Positions 1-12,500 of a stretch of 64,000 nucleotides of DNA are shown piece by piece. Position 1 is the stretch's first letter. Each line of letters starts with the position of its first letter. Source of the stretch: Calliphora vicina (Eukaryota > Arthropoda > Insecta > Diptera > Calliphoridae); the NCBI RefSeq assembly GCF_958450345.1, contig NC_088781.1:46301357-46365356 (forward strand). Direction: 5' to 3'. The position numbers and the translations under genes are program-made. The notes under the pieces are model-generated. The model had not been told where the DNA came from and ran no database searches. It saw only the letters and a list, made by a program, of their open reading frames with translations.

Positions 1-392
1 TTGTTTTACAGGAAAACACAACCAAAAATAGAACATATCAATCAAAATAAATAAACAAACCAAATCCAACAATATGTCAACTAGGATTTAATAATGTGCT
101 GAGCTGAACTGAACCAAACCGAGTTGTGTTTTTGTGTAATGTACTTTTGTGATGTTGGTGTTTGTTTTTGTTTTTGTGATTTGAGTTGCTGTTATTTGTG
201 ATGATGTTTTTGGTTTAATGTGGTGGCGTACAACTCCAGTGTAACCAAAAAAGAACACAGAACGGGACAGAACAACATCAACAATAAATAAATTCCATCA
301 TATTCTTTGTCATTAGTTCATTTTGCAGTATTTCAATTATTTCTTGTGGGTTTGAGTTTTTTTTTTTTTTTTTGGTTAAAAGCTGCTTTCAT

Positions 393-398
393 TTTATT
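393..398 (-). terminator. Candidate polyadenylation signal for Or24a
   Basis: AATAAA on the minus strand about 75 bases after the stop codon at 472. Only the hexamer and spacing support it; the local AT-richness makes chance hexamers common. Confidence 0.4.
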
Positions 399-471
399 TG
401 CTTCTTTCGTTCTCTCGAAATTTTCAATTCAATTGCTTATTTTGTTAGCTGGGGCGTTTTGGGGCCATGCT

Positions 472-522
472 CTAAAGGAATGTCTTTAATAGAGCAATAT
501 AAGAACCAGTGGTACTTAAAAT
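472..522 (-). CDS. Or24a: Or24a exon 7, terminal (residues 383-398)
   Basis: A 17-codon terminal exon after acceptor atctttcaaacag|ATT at 523. It encodes ILSTTGSYIALLKTFL and a TAG stop at 474-472, matching the typical receptor ending (IL-x-x-x-GS-x-IALxK). It lies 10.1 kb from exon 6 and would not be called without the rest of the gene. Confidence 0.92.
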   Translation of the reverse strand: MLSTTGSYIALLKTFL

Positions 523-3500
523 CTGTTTGAAAGATGAAAAAAAATAAAAATAAATAAACAGTACATTTAAAAGAAGTAAAATAAATATTAAACTGTTGGT
601 TATACAATATATAGACCAGTTGGCACATAAAATGGCAAACATTAAACATAAACTACTAAAAAAAAATAAATTAAAATGAAAAATAAACATTTATTATAAT
701 ATAATCATATTATAATAAGGTTCTTGTTGTTTGGTATACACTAGGGTGGACCTGAAATTTTATTTTTCAAAATACAACTACTTTTTGTATTTTATTAAAC
801 CATAGATGCTTAAATATAAAATAAACAAAATGTTTTGATTTCGATAACCCATTATAATTTGATACCGAAAAAATTCACATATCGAGGGCTTATATTCAAA
901 ACACTCTATCTTTAATTTTCACGAAAATTACTTTTTGATGGTAGAATGTTCAATAAAACAGCTTTCATTTATGGTGTGAATTTCAAAGCAAATATATTTA
1001 TTTTGGCTGTTTTATTTGCATTTTTGTTATTTCTTTATCTCACACAATTCATTTTTCTGAATGCAAAACCGTCTATACAGGGCAACAAAATCAAAAAAAA
1101 AAATTGGGGTATTTTTAAACCACTACATAGTTTTGATGTATTGTGGTTCCAGTGGTAAAAATATGGTCCAAATTTTAAATTCTATTCAGAGCTTTTTTTT
1201 AGAAAAATTTTTAAGTAAAATTGTGAATTATTTTAGACATTTCTCCACGTAATTAATGATAACTCAAAAACGGTTAGTCCGAGTTATAATAACAAATTGA
1301 AGCAAAAAATATATTTTTTACGTGAAAATAGCTAATTTTTTTGTTTTGAAAAAATTACGAAAAATCGAAATCGACAGAAATTGTTTAGATTTATTGCTTT
1401 ATCACAAAACCGTATATAATAGAAACAAAATAAGATATCAATTATAAAAAGCTATTGATTCTTTTTGAATTTATTCACAATTAAGTGAATTTACTCATTT
1501 TCAAAACATTTTTAGGTTTTTGTTTGATATACATACATAAAATTACATAAAATTGAGTATGTAATGTTCTTCTTTTGAATGATTCAATATTGAAAACATT
1601 TTCTTCATGCTATTTAAAATTTTTCACTTATATATTGCGTTTCAATCGACTCAGTAATTTCGGAGTTATAATAACAAACTGAAGCAAAAAATATATTTTT
1701 TACGTGAAAATAGCATTTTTTTGGTTTTAAAAAAATTATGAAAAATTGAAAACAACAGAAATTGTTCAGATTTATTGCGTTATCGCAAAGCCACATATAA
1801 TAGGAATAAAATGAGATATCGATCATAAAAATCAATTGGTTATTTTAGAATTTATTCACAATTAAGTGAATTCGCTCATTTTCACAAAATTTTAGTTTTT
1901 TGTTTGATATACATAAAATTGAGCAGTTAATGTTCTTCTTTCGATTGATTGAATTTTTAAAACATTTTCCCCATGTTATGTACAAATTTTCACATGCATA
2001 TTGCTTCAATCGGCTCAGTAGTTTGGGAGTTATAATAACAAATTGAAGCAAAAAATATATTTTTTACGTGAAAATAGCTAATTGTTTTGTTTTAAAAAAA
2101 TCATGAAAAATCGAAAACGACAGAAATTGTTTAGATTTATTGCTTTATCACAAAGCTACATATAATAGCAACAAAATGAGATATCGATTATAGAAATCGA
2201 TTGATTTTTTTTCCAATTTATTCACAATTAAGTGAATTCGCTTATTTTCACAAAATTTTTGTTTTTTGTTTGATATACATAAAATTGAGAAGTTAATGTT
2301 CTTCTTTCGATTGATTGAATTTTGAAAATATTTTCCCCATGCTAAGTACTTCACATATATATTGCGTTTCAATCAGCTCATTAGTTTCGAAGTTATAATA
2401 AAAAATTGAAGCAACAAAATGTATTTTTTACGTGCAAATAGCTAATTTTTTTGTTTTAAAAAAATCATAAACCAGAACAGTTTATGCCGTTTTAGATTTT
2501 TCATGATTTTTTTAAAATAGAAAAATTGGATATTTTCACGTAAAAAATATTCTTTTTTGCTTCAATTTGTTATTATAACTCCAAAACTACTGAGCCGATT
2601 GAAAAGCAATATATAAACCAATTAATGGATATGTAAATCTCAACTTTTCTAAGTTTATTTTAATAACATTGGACTAAAACTTTTAGAGTTATCATTAATT
2701 ATGTGGTGAAACGTATCAAAATTTATAATTTTACTTAAAAATTAAAAAAAAAATAAAAATCGAATTGAAAAATTTTACCATTTTTGTTCTTAGGTAGCCA
2801 TGATCCATCAAATCTATATAGTGGTTAGTCAAGCCTTTTTTTGCTGCTGACCTGTGTATTTTTCATACATACATAAGAGGAGCCGCAGAACAAAGGGTAA
2901 TTTTTCGAATTTTTTTACAAATTGATTTTTTGGTAATATTTGGGTTGAAATCATCTAGAAAAAATCAATTTCCCAAAAATTTTAAAATTTTCAAAAAAGA
3001 ACCTTTTGTTCTTCGGCTCTTCATATTGAAAATTTGTGAGAAGAAAAATCTATCATAAGGTCTCAAATAATGCAAATGCTTTAAAAAATATTGTAGAATA
3101 CCAAATTTTAATAACTCAACTGATTTGCGAAGAAATTAGTTTTTTGGCTCTCCTGAAAAGTTGTGCTCGATATTTTACGAAATTAGAAAACAAAATTCGA
3201 TTCTAATAATCGCTGTAGGAGGATTAAAGTTAAAGCCCACAATTGAGGATTAATTTGTATTAAAATTAATGATAATTTTGGATTATATCAAGGCCCACGA
3301 TTACCGTTAATTTATACAAAGTCTCAGGAATGTGGCTAAATTTGGATTATATAAAGGCAGACGATTAAGGCTAAATTTGGACTATATACAAGCTAATGAT
3401 TATGGCTAAATTTTGACAATATAAAGGCAGACGATTGAAGTTAAATTTAGATTAAAATTAAGGCCCATTTTTGGATTGAGCCAAAATTTTAATTCTAATT

Positions 3501-6500
3501 CTAGGCACACGATTAAGGTTAAATATAGCATTATCTATATATATATATGTAAATGAAATGGTCCATGTATGTAATGTCATCACGTGAGAACGGCTGGAGC
3601 GATTTGGCTGAGTTTTTTTTTATTCGATTCGAAATTTTCAGGAGATTTTTTGTAAAGAAAAAACTTCAAAAATTCCGGATAAAACTCGGAAATTCTTTTT
3701 TTTGTGAGTCCAGTCAACTGTAATAAAAAAGCTCCCTAAAGTATGCAGTACAAATTTAGATATTTTATTTGCAAATAAATAAGAACAGGCTGGTGTGCGT
3801 GGGTTGGAGAAACTTGAAGAACTAACATTAGTAAATGCTACCGGGCGAAGCTAGTATAATATCAGCTAGTATAATATAAGGTTAAGGTTATAACCACGAT
3901 TAAGGTTAAATTTGGACTATACAAAGGATCATGATTATAGCTAAATTAGAATTATATAAAGGCCCTCAATTGAGGCTAAATTTAGATTACTGCTTTATTT
4001 TGATTATATAAAGGACCTCGATTACAGTTAATTTTGGAGTATAGAGATTCACTCGGTTAAGGCTAAACTAAGAATATATAAATGCCCACGATTAAGGCTA
4101 ATTTCGGTAATATAAAGGCTCACAATTATAGCTAAATTAGGATTTTAAGAGGGCGAGTCAATAAGACCGTGACTTTTTGAAGGAAACACAAGTATTTGGA
4201 TAAAAAATCATTTAATTTTTGAACACAGTCTCCTTTGTGCTGTATGTATTTTGTCCAATGTTTCTCCAATTTTGTTATCCCTTTCACAAAGATTTGCTGA
4301 GGTCGCCTAAATAAGTATTTGTTTCTGAGAATTTCATCGTTGAATTTTTGTAGTGGAAACTGCACATATGTACACTAGGGTAAAAAAAATATACTGACAA
4401 AATTTCAGTTTAATCGTCTGGGGCTAAGACGTGCCGCAAGCCCGCTAAAGTTTTGAAAAAAGGGGGGAAAATTTAATTTTTTTCAGTTTTTGTAAAAATG
4501 TTTGCATTAAAAAATTACTTTTGCAATTTAATTTAAAAGAAATTAAACAATTACATACATTGTCGTTCAAATAAAAGACAGAAATTGGTTAAAAACATTT
4601 AAAGTTATTAAAAATTGTCCTGGTCATTAACTTGTCTCAGGCCACTAGAACAAGAAATTTAGGAACAAAATCAACATATTTTGAGAAATATTAAAATAAA
4701 AGCTCATTTTTACTTAACATATATCCATATTTACTTGTATATGAGTTTTTGTCTTTGTAGGCTAACGTTAACCTATTCGCAGGTGTGATCAAAAAAAATA
4801 AAACTTTTTTTAACGGCAGTTTCAAAATTCCATTTTCAAATTTTTAAAAATTTTGTTAAACAAATTTCAGAATTTTTTGATCATATTATTGGGATTTATT
4901 GAGAATATAATAGGGAATAAAAACATGAAACAATTATGAAAATATCTCCCATAGTTTTTCTGTACCTGCGATTTAAATTTTGCGATTTTCGAGAAAAATT
5001 AATTATTTGACCATATTTTGGTGAATGAGCTCAATTTCTTTACTGTTATGAATTTTAAGTAAAACCTATTTAGAATATTATGGTTCAGGTAATTCTGAAT
5101 ATAGCTTGAAAGTTTTACTAAAATCGGAAAACGTCAACCCTTAAATGGAGAAGGTGAAAGTTCAAATTTTTCAATATTTGGAATTTCTCATCGAAAGATA
5201 GCGAAATGTTATTTATTTTTGGGTCGATTTTGATAAAACTTAAGAAGAATATATCTTGAAGTCTAGTAATTATAATAACACCACAAAAATTTAAATTAAC
5301 CCTTAAGAGCACTTGGGGTTAAAATTATGCCAAACTTCTAAAATCATAAAAAACCTTGGCAATTTCAATAGAAAAACGATATTTTTTCTAATTCTCATTA
5401 AATTGACCGTCATTGACCCTTTTGAAGGTAGTCATGTGAGTATTATACCTCGTGCATCCCAAAAAACAATCGTCAGACTTTATTGAAAACCCCACCTAGG
5501 CCTTCTTTGTCGCCGATTCACTTCAAAAATCCCACTGTTTTGACAGCTGTTTGTTCTCTGATGTGTTGTGAAGGATTCATGTTTCGTTCACGGTTATGAA
5601 TAGTCGCAAAACTCGTCCATATTGCGGTTGAACAACGCCAAACACCCATGCAAAGTTGTCACACGATTGCATTTGTGGTCGAATGTGAGCAAACGCGACA
5701 CCCATCTTCCAGAAAGTTTTCTCGTACCCAAGAGATCATTCAAAATTGAAACCACTGAGCCATGTGAGATACCTATGGCTTCCACAATCTCTGGCACTTT
5801 CAATCTCCGATCGGCTAACAGCATAACATGAATTTATTTCAATTGTTTCGGGTGTAGACACCTCAATTGGGCATCCAGAACGTTTGGCATCTTCCGAGCA
5901 CACGAAATTCACTATTCCACGAGCTGCATTCTGACCAAACTAATAATTTTACACCCTGATAGCCTCGATAATTTAAATAGTGAAAAATCAGAGCCACCTT
6001 AATAAACACACTTACATTATATATACAAAACAGAAATAAGAAGTACTACCTAAGTATGTTTGTACTTTATTAAATGTGGAAAAAAACAAAGAATACAAAT
6101 AAATGAAAAAAGTATCCTTTTGTATGTATGTATGTTTAACAACATACAGCTGTATATTCCAATGTGTGGTGGCTATGGCTATGGGTTCCGGTAAGTAAAA
6201 CATAATTTACCTTTGGCAAATGATAAACACGGGCAAAATATGAAAGTGAACAAAATGTATGTGAGAGAAAAAAAAAATCGTAAAAAACCTTGAAATAAAG
6301 TAACTAACCACCACCATCTAGCAAACAATACATAAAAACCCTTTCTTTACTTATTTCATTCCTTCTATTTTGCTCATAATTTCGAACGCTGGCCATCAGC
6401 CACATGAAAGTCACTCACTCACTGTTGCACAGTAATTTGAATGGTTTGATAATTAAGTTGTAAGTGCCATAAATATGAGTATTAAAATGTGCTTAATCTT

Positions 6501-9500
6501 CATCAAAATAAGTGGTTAAAAAAACACACACAGTTTGTATGTTTCATATTTTTTTAATATACTGGGCATATTTGGCAAACAAAGAGGCACTAGCTGTTAA
6601 ATTGTATAATTTATTAGTAGATTTTGTGGCAAACTTGGAAAATAATGAGTATTTTTTCAGGGGAAAATAACTAGATGTTTTTGTAACTGAAAAATAAAAT
6701 CATTTTTATTTGGCTGGTTTAAAATATTATGAATAAATACTATAACATTTAGCTATGAAAATGTTTTGAAAAATTTGAAACATTTGTACATTCTAGGTAA
6801 TTAATTGTCACTAAAGCAATCGGATTGTACAACATTTTTAATATAGATTTAAGGAAAAGCGCAATTTAATGATTTTGAGGAATAGATTAAAATTTTGTTA
6901 TGTTTATTTGAGAGTGAACAGAAATAGAAATAACATAGGTCAACAAATAATGAAACAACTTTTTGTGCCGCGATATCGTTAGCGGTTTTGTAATGGGTGT
7001 GCATTGGAAACACCAATAAATTTTTCGTTATCTGAAAATTATTGAATAAATAATATGAAATAGAAATAATACAGAAACCCTATAACAGACTCAGTGAGAA
7101 ACACATTTTCAATTACTTTAAGATGGAGATTAAGGCCCTGAGTAACAGGACGTGGGTTACAAACATTGTATGCAAAGAGTGTAGTGAACATTTCAGACAG
7201 AGGGAAAGCGGTAAACATAGTCATTTGAACTTTGGTGTAGCTATGATTTGGACAGAACCGAAAATTCACATTGATGACTGCTATTTTTGTGTTGTTAAAT
7301 TGCAGTGCACTCGCGATAACATGAACTAATTAAAACCAGGCCAGTTCACTTTTGCAATAATATTCATATTTGCGAATGGCATCTAATTCCCATCTACAGC
7401 TAGGGAAGTCCAAAAATTATGAAGCAGTTGAATTAAAATTTAGCATCTGTCCTATGGATTTAGATTTCAACTCTGTGTAGATAGATAAAATACATAAAAA
7501 AAAACAAAATAAGCTGTTCATATATTAACCCTCCGGCGGGTGAGAAGGTCCCTTTTTCATTTTCAAACTGAAATTACTCCTTGATGATCCAGGGGAAGTA
7601 TACCCGCTCCCCATATATATTCCAAGGAAATTTTATCTAGAATCGTTTAAAAAAAATCGAAGCGATCCGACCAATAGTTTAGTTTCTATTGAGATTTAAA
7701 TGTGTTTAGTACGGGAACGTCTGAAAAGGGACCTTGTACTGAAATTTCAACAATAGTTTTTTATCCTTTTTTCATATAAAACTAATAAAAAATTAATAAT
7801 GTTATATATAAAAGAAATTTTTTTTTTCTAACATTCATTACACATGTAACACAGAAAAAATTATATTTCAATTCAAACATTTATCCCATATTGAACTGGT
7901 TTCAATTATTTCATAATTAAATCAAGTATTCATTTGCTCAAAAACAAAATTTCTTGAATAGATTTGAATAGATAATTTTCGAAATTGAAACACAAAAAAT
8001 AACAAAAATGTGTTTTCAATTACGAAAATTATCTATTCAATAATTTTTGTATTTGAAATTCAACCAATAACGAAAATTTTATATTCAATTGTCAAAATAA
8101 TCAAATTCAAAACTCAAAATTCAATAGAAAATATCAAGAAATTTTGTTTTTGAACAAATGAATACTTGATTTAATTATGAAGTAATTGAAACCAGTTCAA
8201 TATGTGACAAATATTTGAATTGAAACGGTTTAAGAAATAGTTTTTTCTGTGTAGAACAAATTTTTTTTGTATAGTTTTTTGTTTTTTTTTATTCATATGG
8301 GCTGGGTGAGAAAATACTAAAAAAGGTGTTAATGAAAAGTTGAATAACTTTTACAGTTTTCATTCGATTTGAATAATTAAAACCATGTTTTATTAAGAAC
8401 TAATAAAACATATATTAGTATAAAGTTTTATAAACTTTTATATCAAAATAAGCAATGAAAAGCGACTAAAATCAAAAAAGTTGATAAATTTTGTTTTTCT
8501 TTTAGATATTCTTAACAAAAACAATACTTATAACTAGGGAAACCGGAAATATGCTCTAAAAAACCGTTTTAAGCGCTTTAAATATGCAGTAAAAACTTTA
8601 AAATAAGCTCTTAAAATTTAAAAAATATGCTCTTAAAAAAACAAACTTTTACATAATTTTTAACCAAAAAATATACTTTTATTTAAAAAAATCAATACAA
8701 TTCATTTCTAAAAAGGTGAATTAACGTAACATAAACAAAAATAACATGAACTTAAACAAGTATAACAAAAAATAAATCCAACATAAAAACAATAGCAACT
8801 TAAGCTATGAAAAGGCATCGGGAGTTATTTTTTTATGATATTTTATATAAATATAAAGTCACTTCTTCAATTAAGGTTATTATTGCAATAAATTACAAAA
8901 TGTTGATTTAAATTTTCAAATAAAAATCGTTGTCTATTGGATCTGAAAACATTTTTATACATAGAAAATGTTCTTTCGACATCAACTGATGTTTTACGAG
9001 CAAATTTAAAAGACAATATTTCTTTAACATTTAGAACGGCGCTATTATTAAAATAGTGTTTATTTTATAAGGAAGTAAAAACCTGTAATACAACAGCGAA
9101 AAATAAGTAAGACAAAATTTGGTTTTTATAAAGTCAAAATATGCTATTATACAGTAAAATATGCTCTAAAAACGCAAAAATATGACATAAATATGCTCTT
9201 AAAACAAATATATGCATTTAAGGGTAAAATATGCACTAACAAATCGATTCCAAAATTCTTATATAGTTCTGAAACGTGCAAATATCTTATCCATGTGCTC
9301 ATTAGACTCACCAGAAAAAACATGCATTTGCATATTTTGGTTTCCCTGCTTATAACTTACAAATGTATAAAAAACTGCACGTAATTTTAAAGCGTAATCA
9401 GTTTTCTTTCCAAACCCGTTAACTAATTTAAAGTCGGACAAAAACTGACTGAGTTACAGATCGATAAGTTGACGAACATCACTGAAAACGGTTTTTTCAG

Positions 9501-12500
9501 AATAACTTCTGAATTTGAGGGTGTTTTTGAAATTTTCTGACACAAGTTGTAATGTAATCAGCAAGCCCTATAACCCACGCTAGGTCGTTTTCCAAGTTTT
9601 TTTCCATCGTAGCACCGTGTTAACCCATTTATGATTCGAATAAGCAGAAATTTAAAATATAAATGTGAGACCCAATGTGTCGCGTACTTTTTCTAATTAA
9701 GAGTAAAGAGCTGTATTTACAACTTTGGTGACCCCCCAATGAAAAACATTTTCTTGGAATATTTTAATCCATAAATGTCCTTTTTGGAAGGACTTTTTTT
9801 GATTTTCTCGAAAAAAGGGTCAAAATTACCCCTAAAGAGAGGAGTTAGAGGGTTAAGATCATCCTCTTCGATCAAAAAATTAAAACTTTGACCCACTGTA
9901 AAAAAAACTCAGACCAGCTGGACATAAGTTTGTTATACAAAAATGATTTACACAAAATGCCCTTTTAGAATTATAGGGTCGCTATTCTATGCCAAAAATT
10001 TTGTTGGACAGTGTTATTACCTGCCTTTAAATATCAGTTTAAGAGTGATTTGAGTTAAAACAAGGAATTATTTGTGAATATATCTAAACATTTCCCTTAT
10101 ATTTCATTAAAATCTAAGTCAATTTAATTTATTTAAATAAAAAATAAATATTTAGTTATGCATAGTACCATTTAAATCAAAATATAAGTGTCCTTCACAA
10201 ACCATAATCGTTATTCGAATCAAAGCATTCTTAGATTTTAATCTTTTCAAATAATTTTTAATACCCTCTTGTATTCACCAAAAATTAACTCTTTTCATTC
10301 TCAAGATTTATGTTAAGTTGGCTTCCATTTCTATTCAAAACTATAAAGCAAAACATCTTGGAATAAATTTCTTTAGACAAAAGAAAAAGCCATTCAAACC
10401 ACTGAGTATTATAATATTCATCTTCGTCGCCATCAGCAGCATTCAACACGAAAGGGGTGGTGATAAGGACAGGATATGATGGGATAGGATGATGACACTG
10501 GTGATATGGTGTCTATGCTGTTGATGTTGATACTGATGCTTGATGACGATTATAATATGGAGCAAGAGGCAGCAACATTATCATTTTAGTTTAGTTTTTA
10601 TTTACTCTTCTACTTACCGAACTGAAGGCCGACAGTGATGGTGTAAAAAATGGTACTGCAATTGTTGTTGGTTTCTGAGAGCGGCGCAACATCATTAAAA
10701 TCATTTTTCTAGTTTTAACATCACACTTGTACCACTCGATGTCATACAACGTATCAGCGACTGCAGCACTCTGTTAGGGTGGTTGTGGGTGAAAGTAGAT
10801 GCAAAAAAGAAAATGAAGAGATAAAATAGAGGAAACTTGACAAACAAAAAAAATGTACATTTCTAAGGATGAAAAGAAGGATATAGAAGCATGTATGTAT
10901 GTGTGTTGTTTAAAAGACGACCAGTATAAAATAAAAATCTCACAGTTTGTGAACATAAACATAAAATGAATTCCATGGCATCAAGCAAATGTAACAAGTG
11001 TGTTTGTGTTGTCTGCAGGGATGAAAATGTTGGTCCCCTAGTACATTTTTGTCTTATTACATATTGAAATCGGAAAAGTACACTTGTTATTGACACAATT
11101 CAGGAATTTATTAAACAAATTCTAATGGATTCATGACAAGATTTTTCAATGTTTTGTGGTTTTTGGGATTTTATAAAAGGAAGAAGTGTAAATGTAAGAC
11201 CTTAATACATATCTACAAGCAGAATATTTTTTTAATGGAAACAATGTTTTAGTTTCGAGCCTGGAATTGAAAACAATTTGGGTATGATATAGAAAGCAAC
11301 ACCTTAAATTATTTTTAAATTTTGTGAAACAAATTATCTGGTACCAAAAATTATTATGAAAAAGTACATTTTTGTCTCTAATCTTACTCCATATACGAGT
11401 ATGAAGGTGAAAATAGAAAGCACATTTTGACAAGTACGTATATGAACTATGTGAAATATGTGTAATAGACTGCTACAAAATTTTGTGGAGAAAAGCTAAA
11501 TATTCAATCTAATCTAAATCTAAGAATAATATAACAGGAGATTAGCCAGTTTGGATATCCTTAACCCATGACACATCGGTCCGGAAGCTAGAAAACTCTT
11601 TTACAAACAAACAGTATTTTTTTGTGGTTGGATTAATGCAACAAGATATAAAGCAATAGGCCACATGACTCTTAAACCATAATTTGCTCGCAAATTGCTT
11701 AAAATGGTAAATTTCGATTTTTTCCCTTTTGGGTTTTTTCAACATTAATGGAAAATAGAAATTAATTTTTTTAATTAAATTCTCTGCGAGATTTTAAGCA
11801 TTTCCTAATTAATATGCCACGTAAAAAATATAAGGTAAGATGTTATACATGAATGGATAGGGGATTTGTATATTTTTCAAAAATATATATAACTTTTGTG
11901 AATAAAAAAAATTCATGGTTTTTATTTTTGAAATAGAAATTAAATTTTTAGTTTTTAATGAAATTTTACAGTTACATATATAGATTTTTCTATTGAAAAT
12001 GGAAAACTAAAACAAATTCTGAAATTTGTTATCAGGAATCCCGCAATTCCACAAAAAAATTTAAAAATCACAAAAATGGATTTTTTTAGGTTTTTGGCTA
12101 TAATATCTACACTGAAAAAATTATATTTCAATTTAAACATTTATCACATATTGAACTGGTTTCAATTATTTCATAATTGAATCAAGTATTCATTTGCTCA
12201 AAAACAAAATTTCTTGATATTTTCTATTGAATTTTGAGTTTCGAATTTGATTATTTTGACAATTGAATATACAATTTTCGTTATTGGTTGAATTTCAAAT
12301 ACAAAAATTATTGAATAGATAATTTTCGTAATTGAAACACAAAAGATAACAAAAATGTGTTTTCAATTACGAAAATTATCTATTCAATAATTTTTGTATA
12401 GGAACCATCTACAAAATAATTAAGAACATTTTGGGCCATCAAAATATAGTATGATATCGACTATGCGATTTGAAAATTTTTGCCCTAAAGTTGAATTTTA

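Noticed and set aside
6150..6193. Possible plus-strand mini-exon (acatacag|...ttccg|gtaagt, Gly/Tyr-rich)
   Set aside because: Both splice motifs are present but there is no partner exon, and short AG...GTAAGT intervals are expected by chance in 64 kb.
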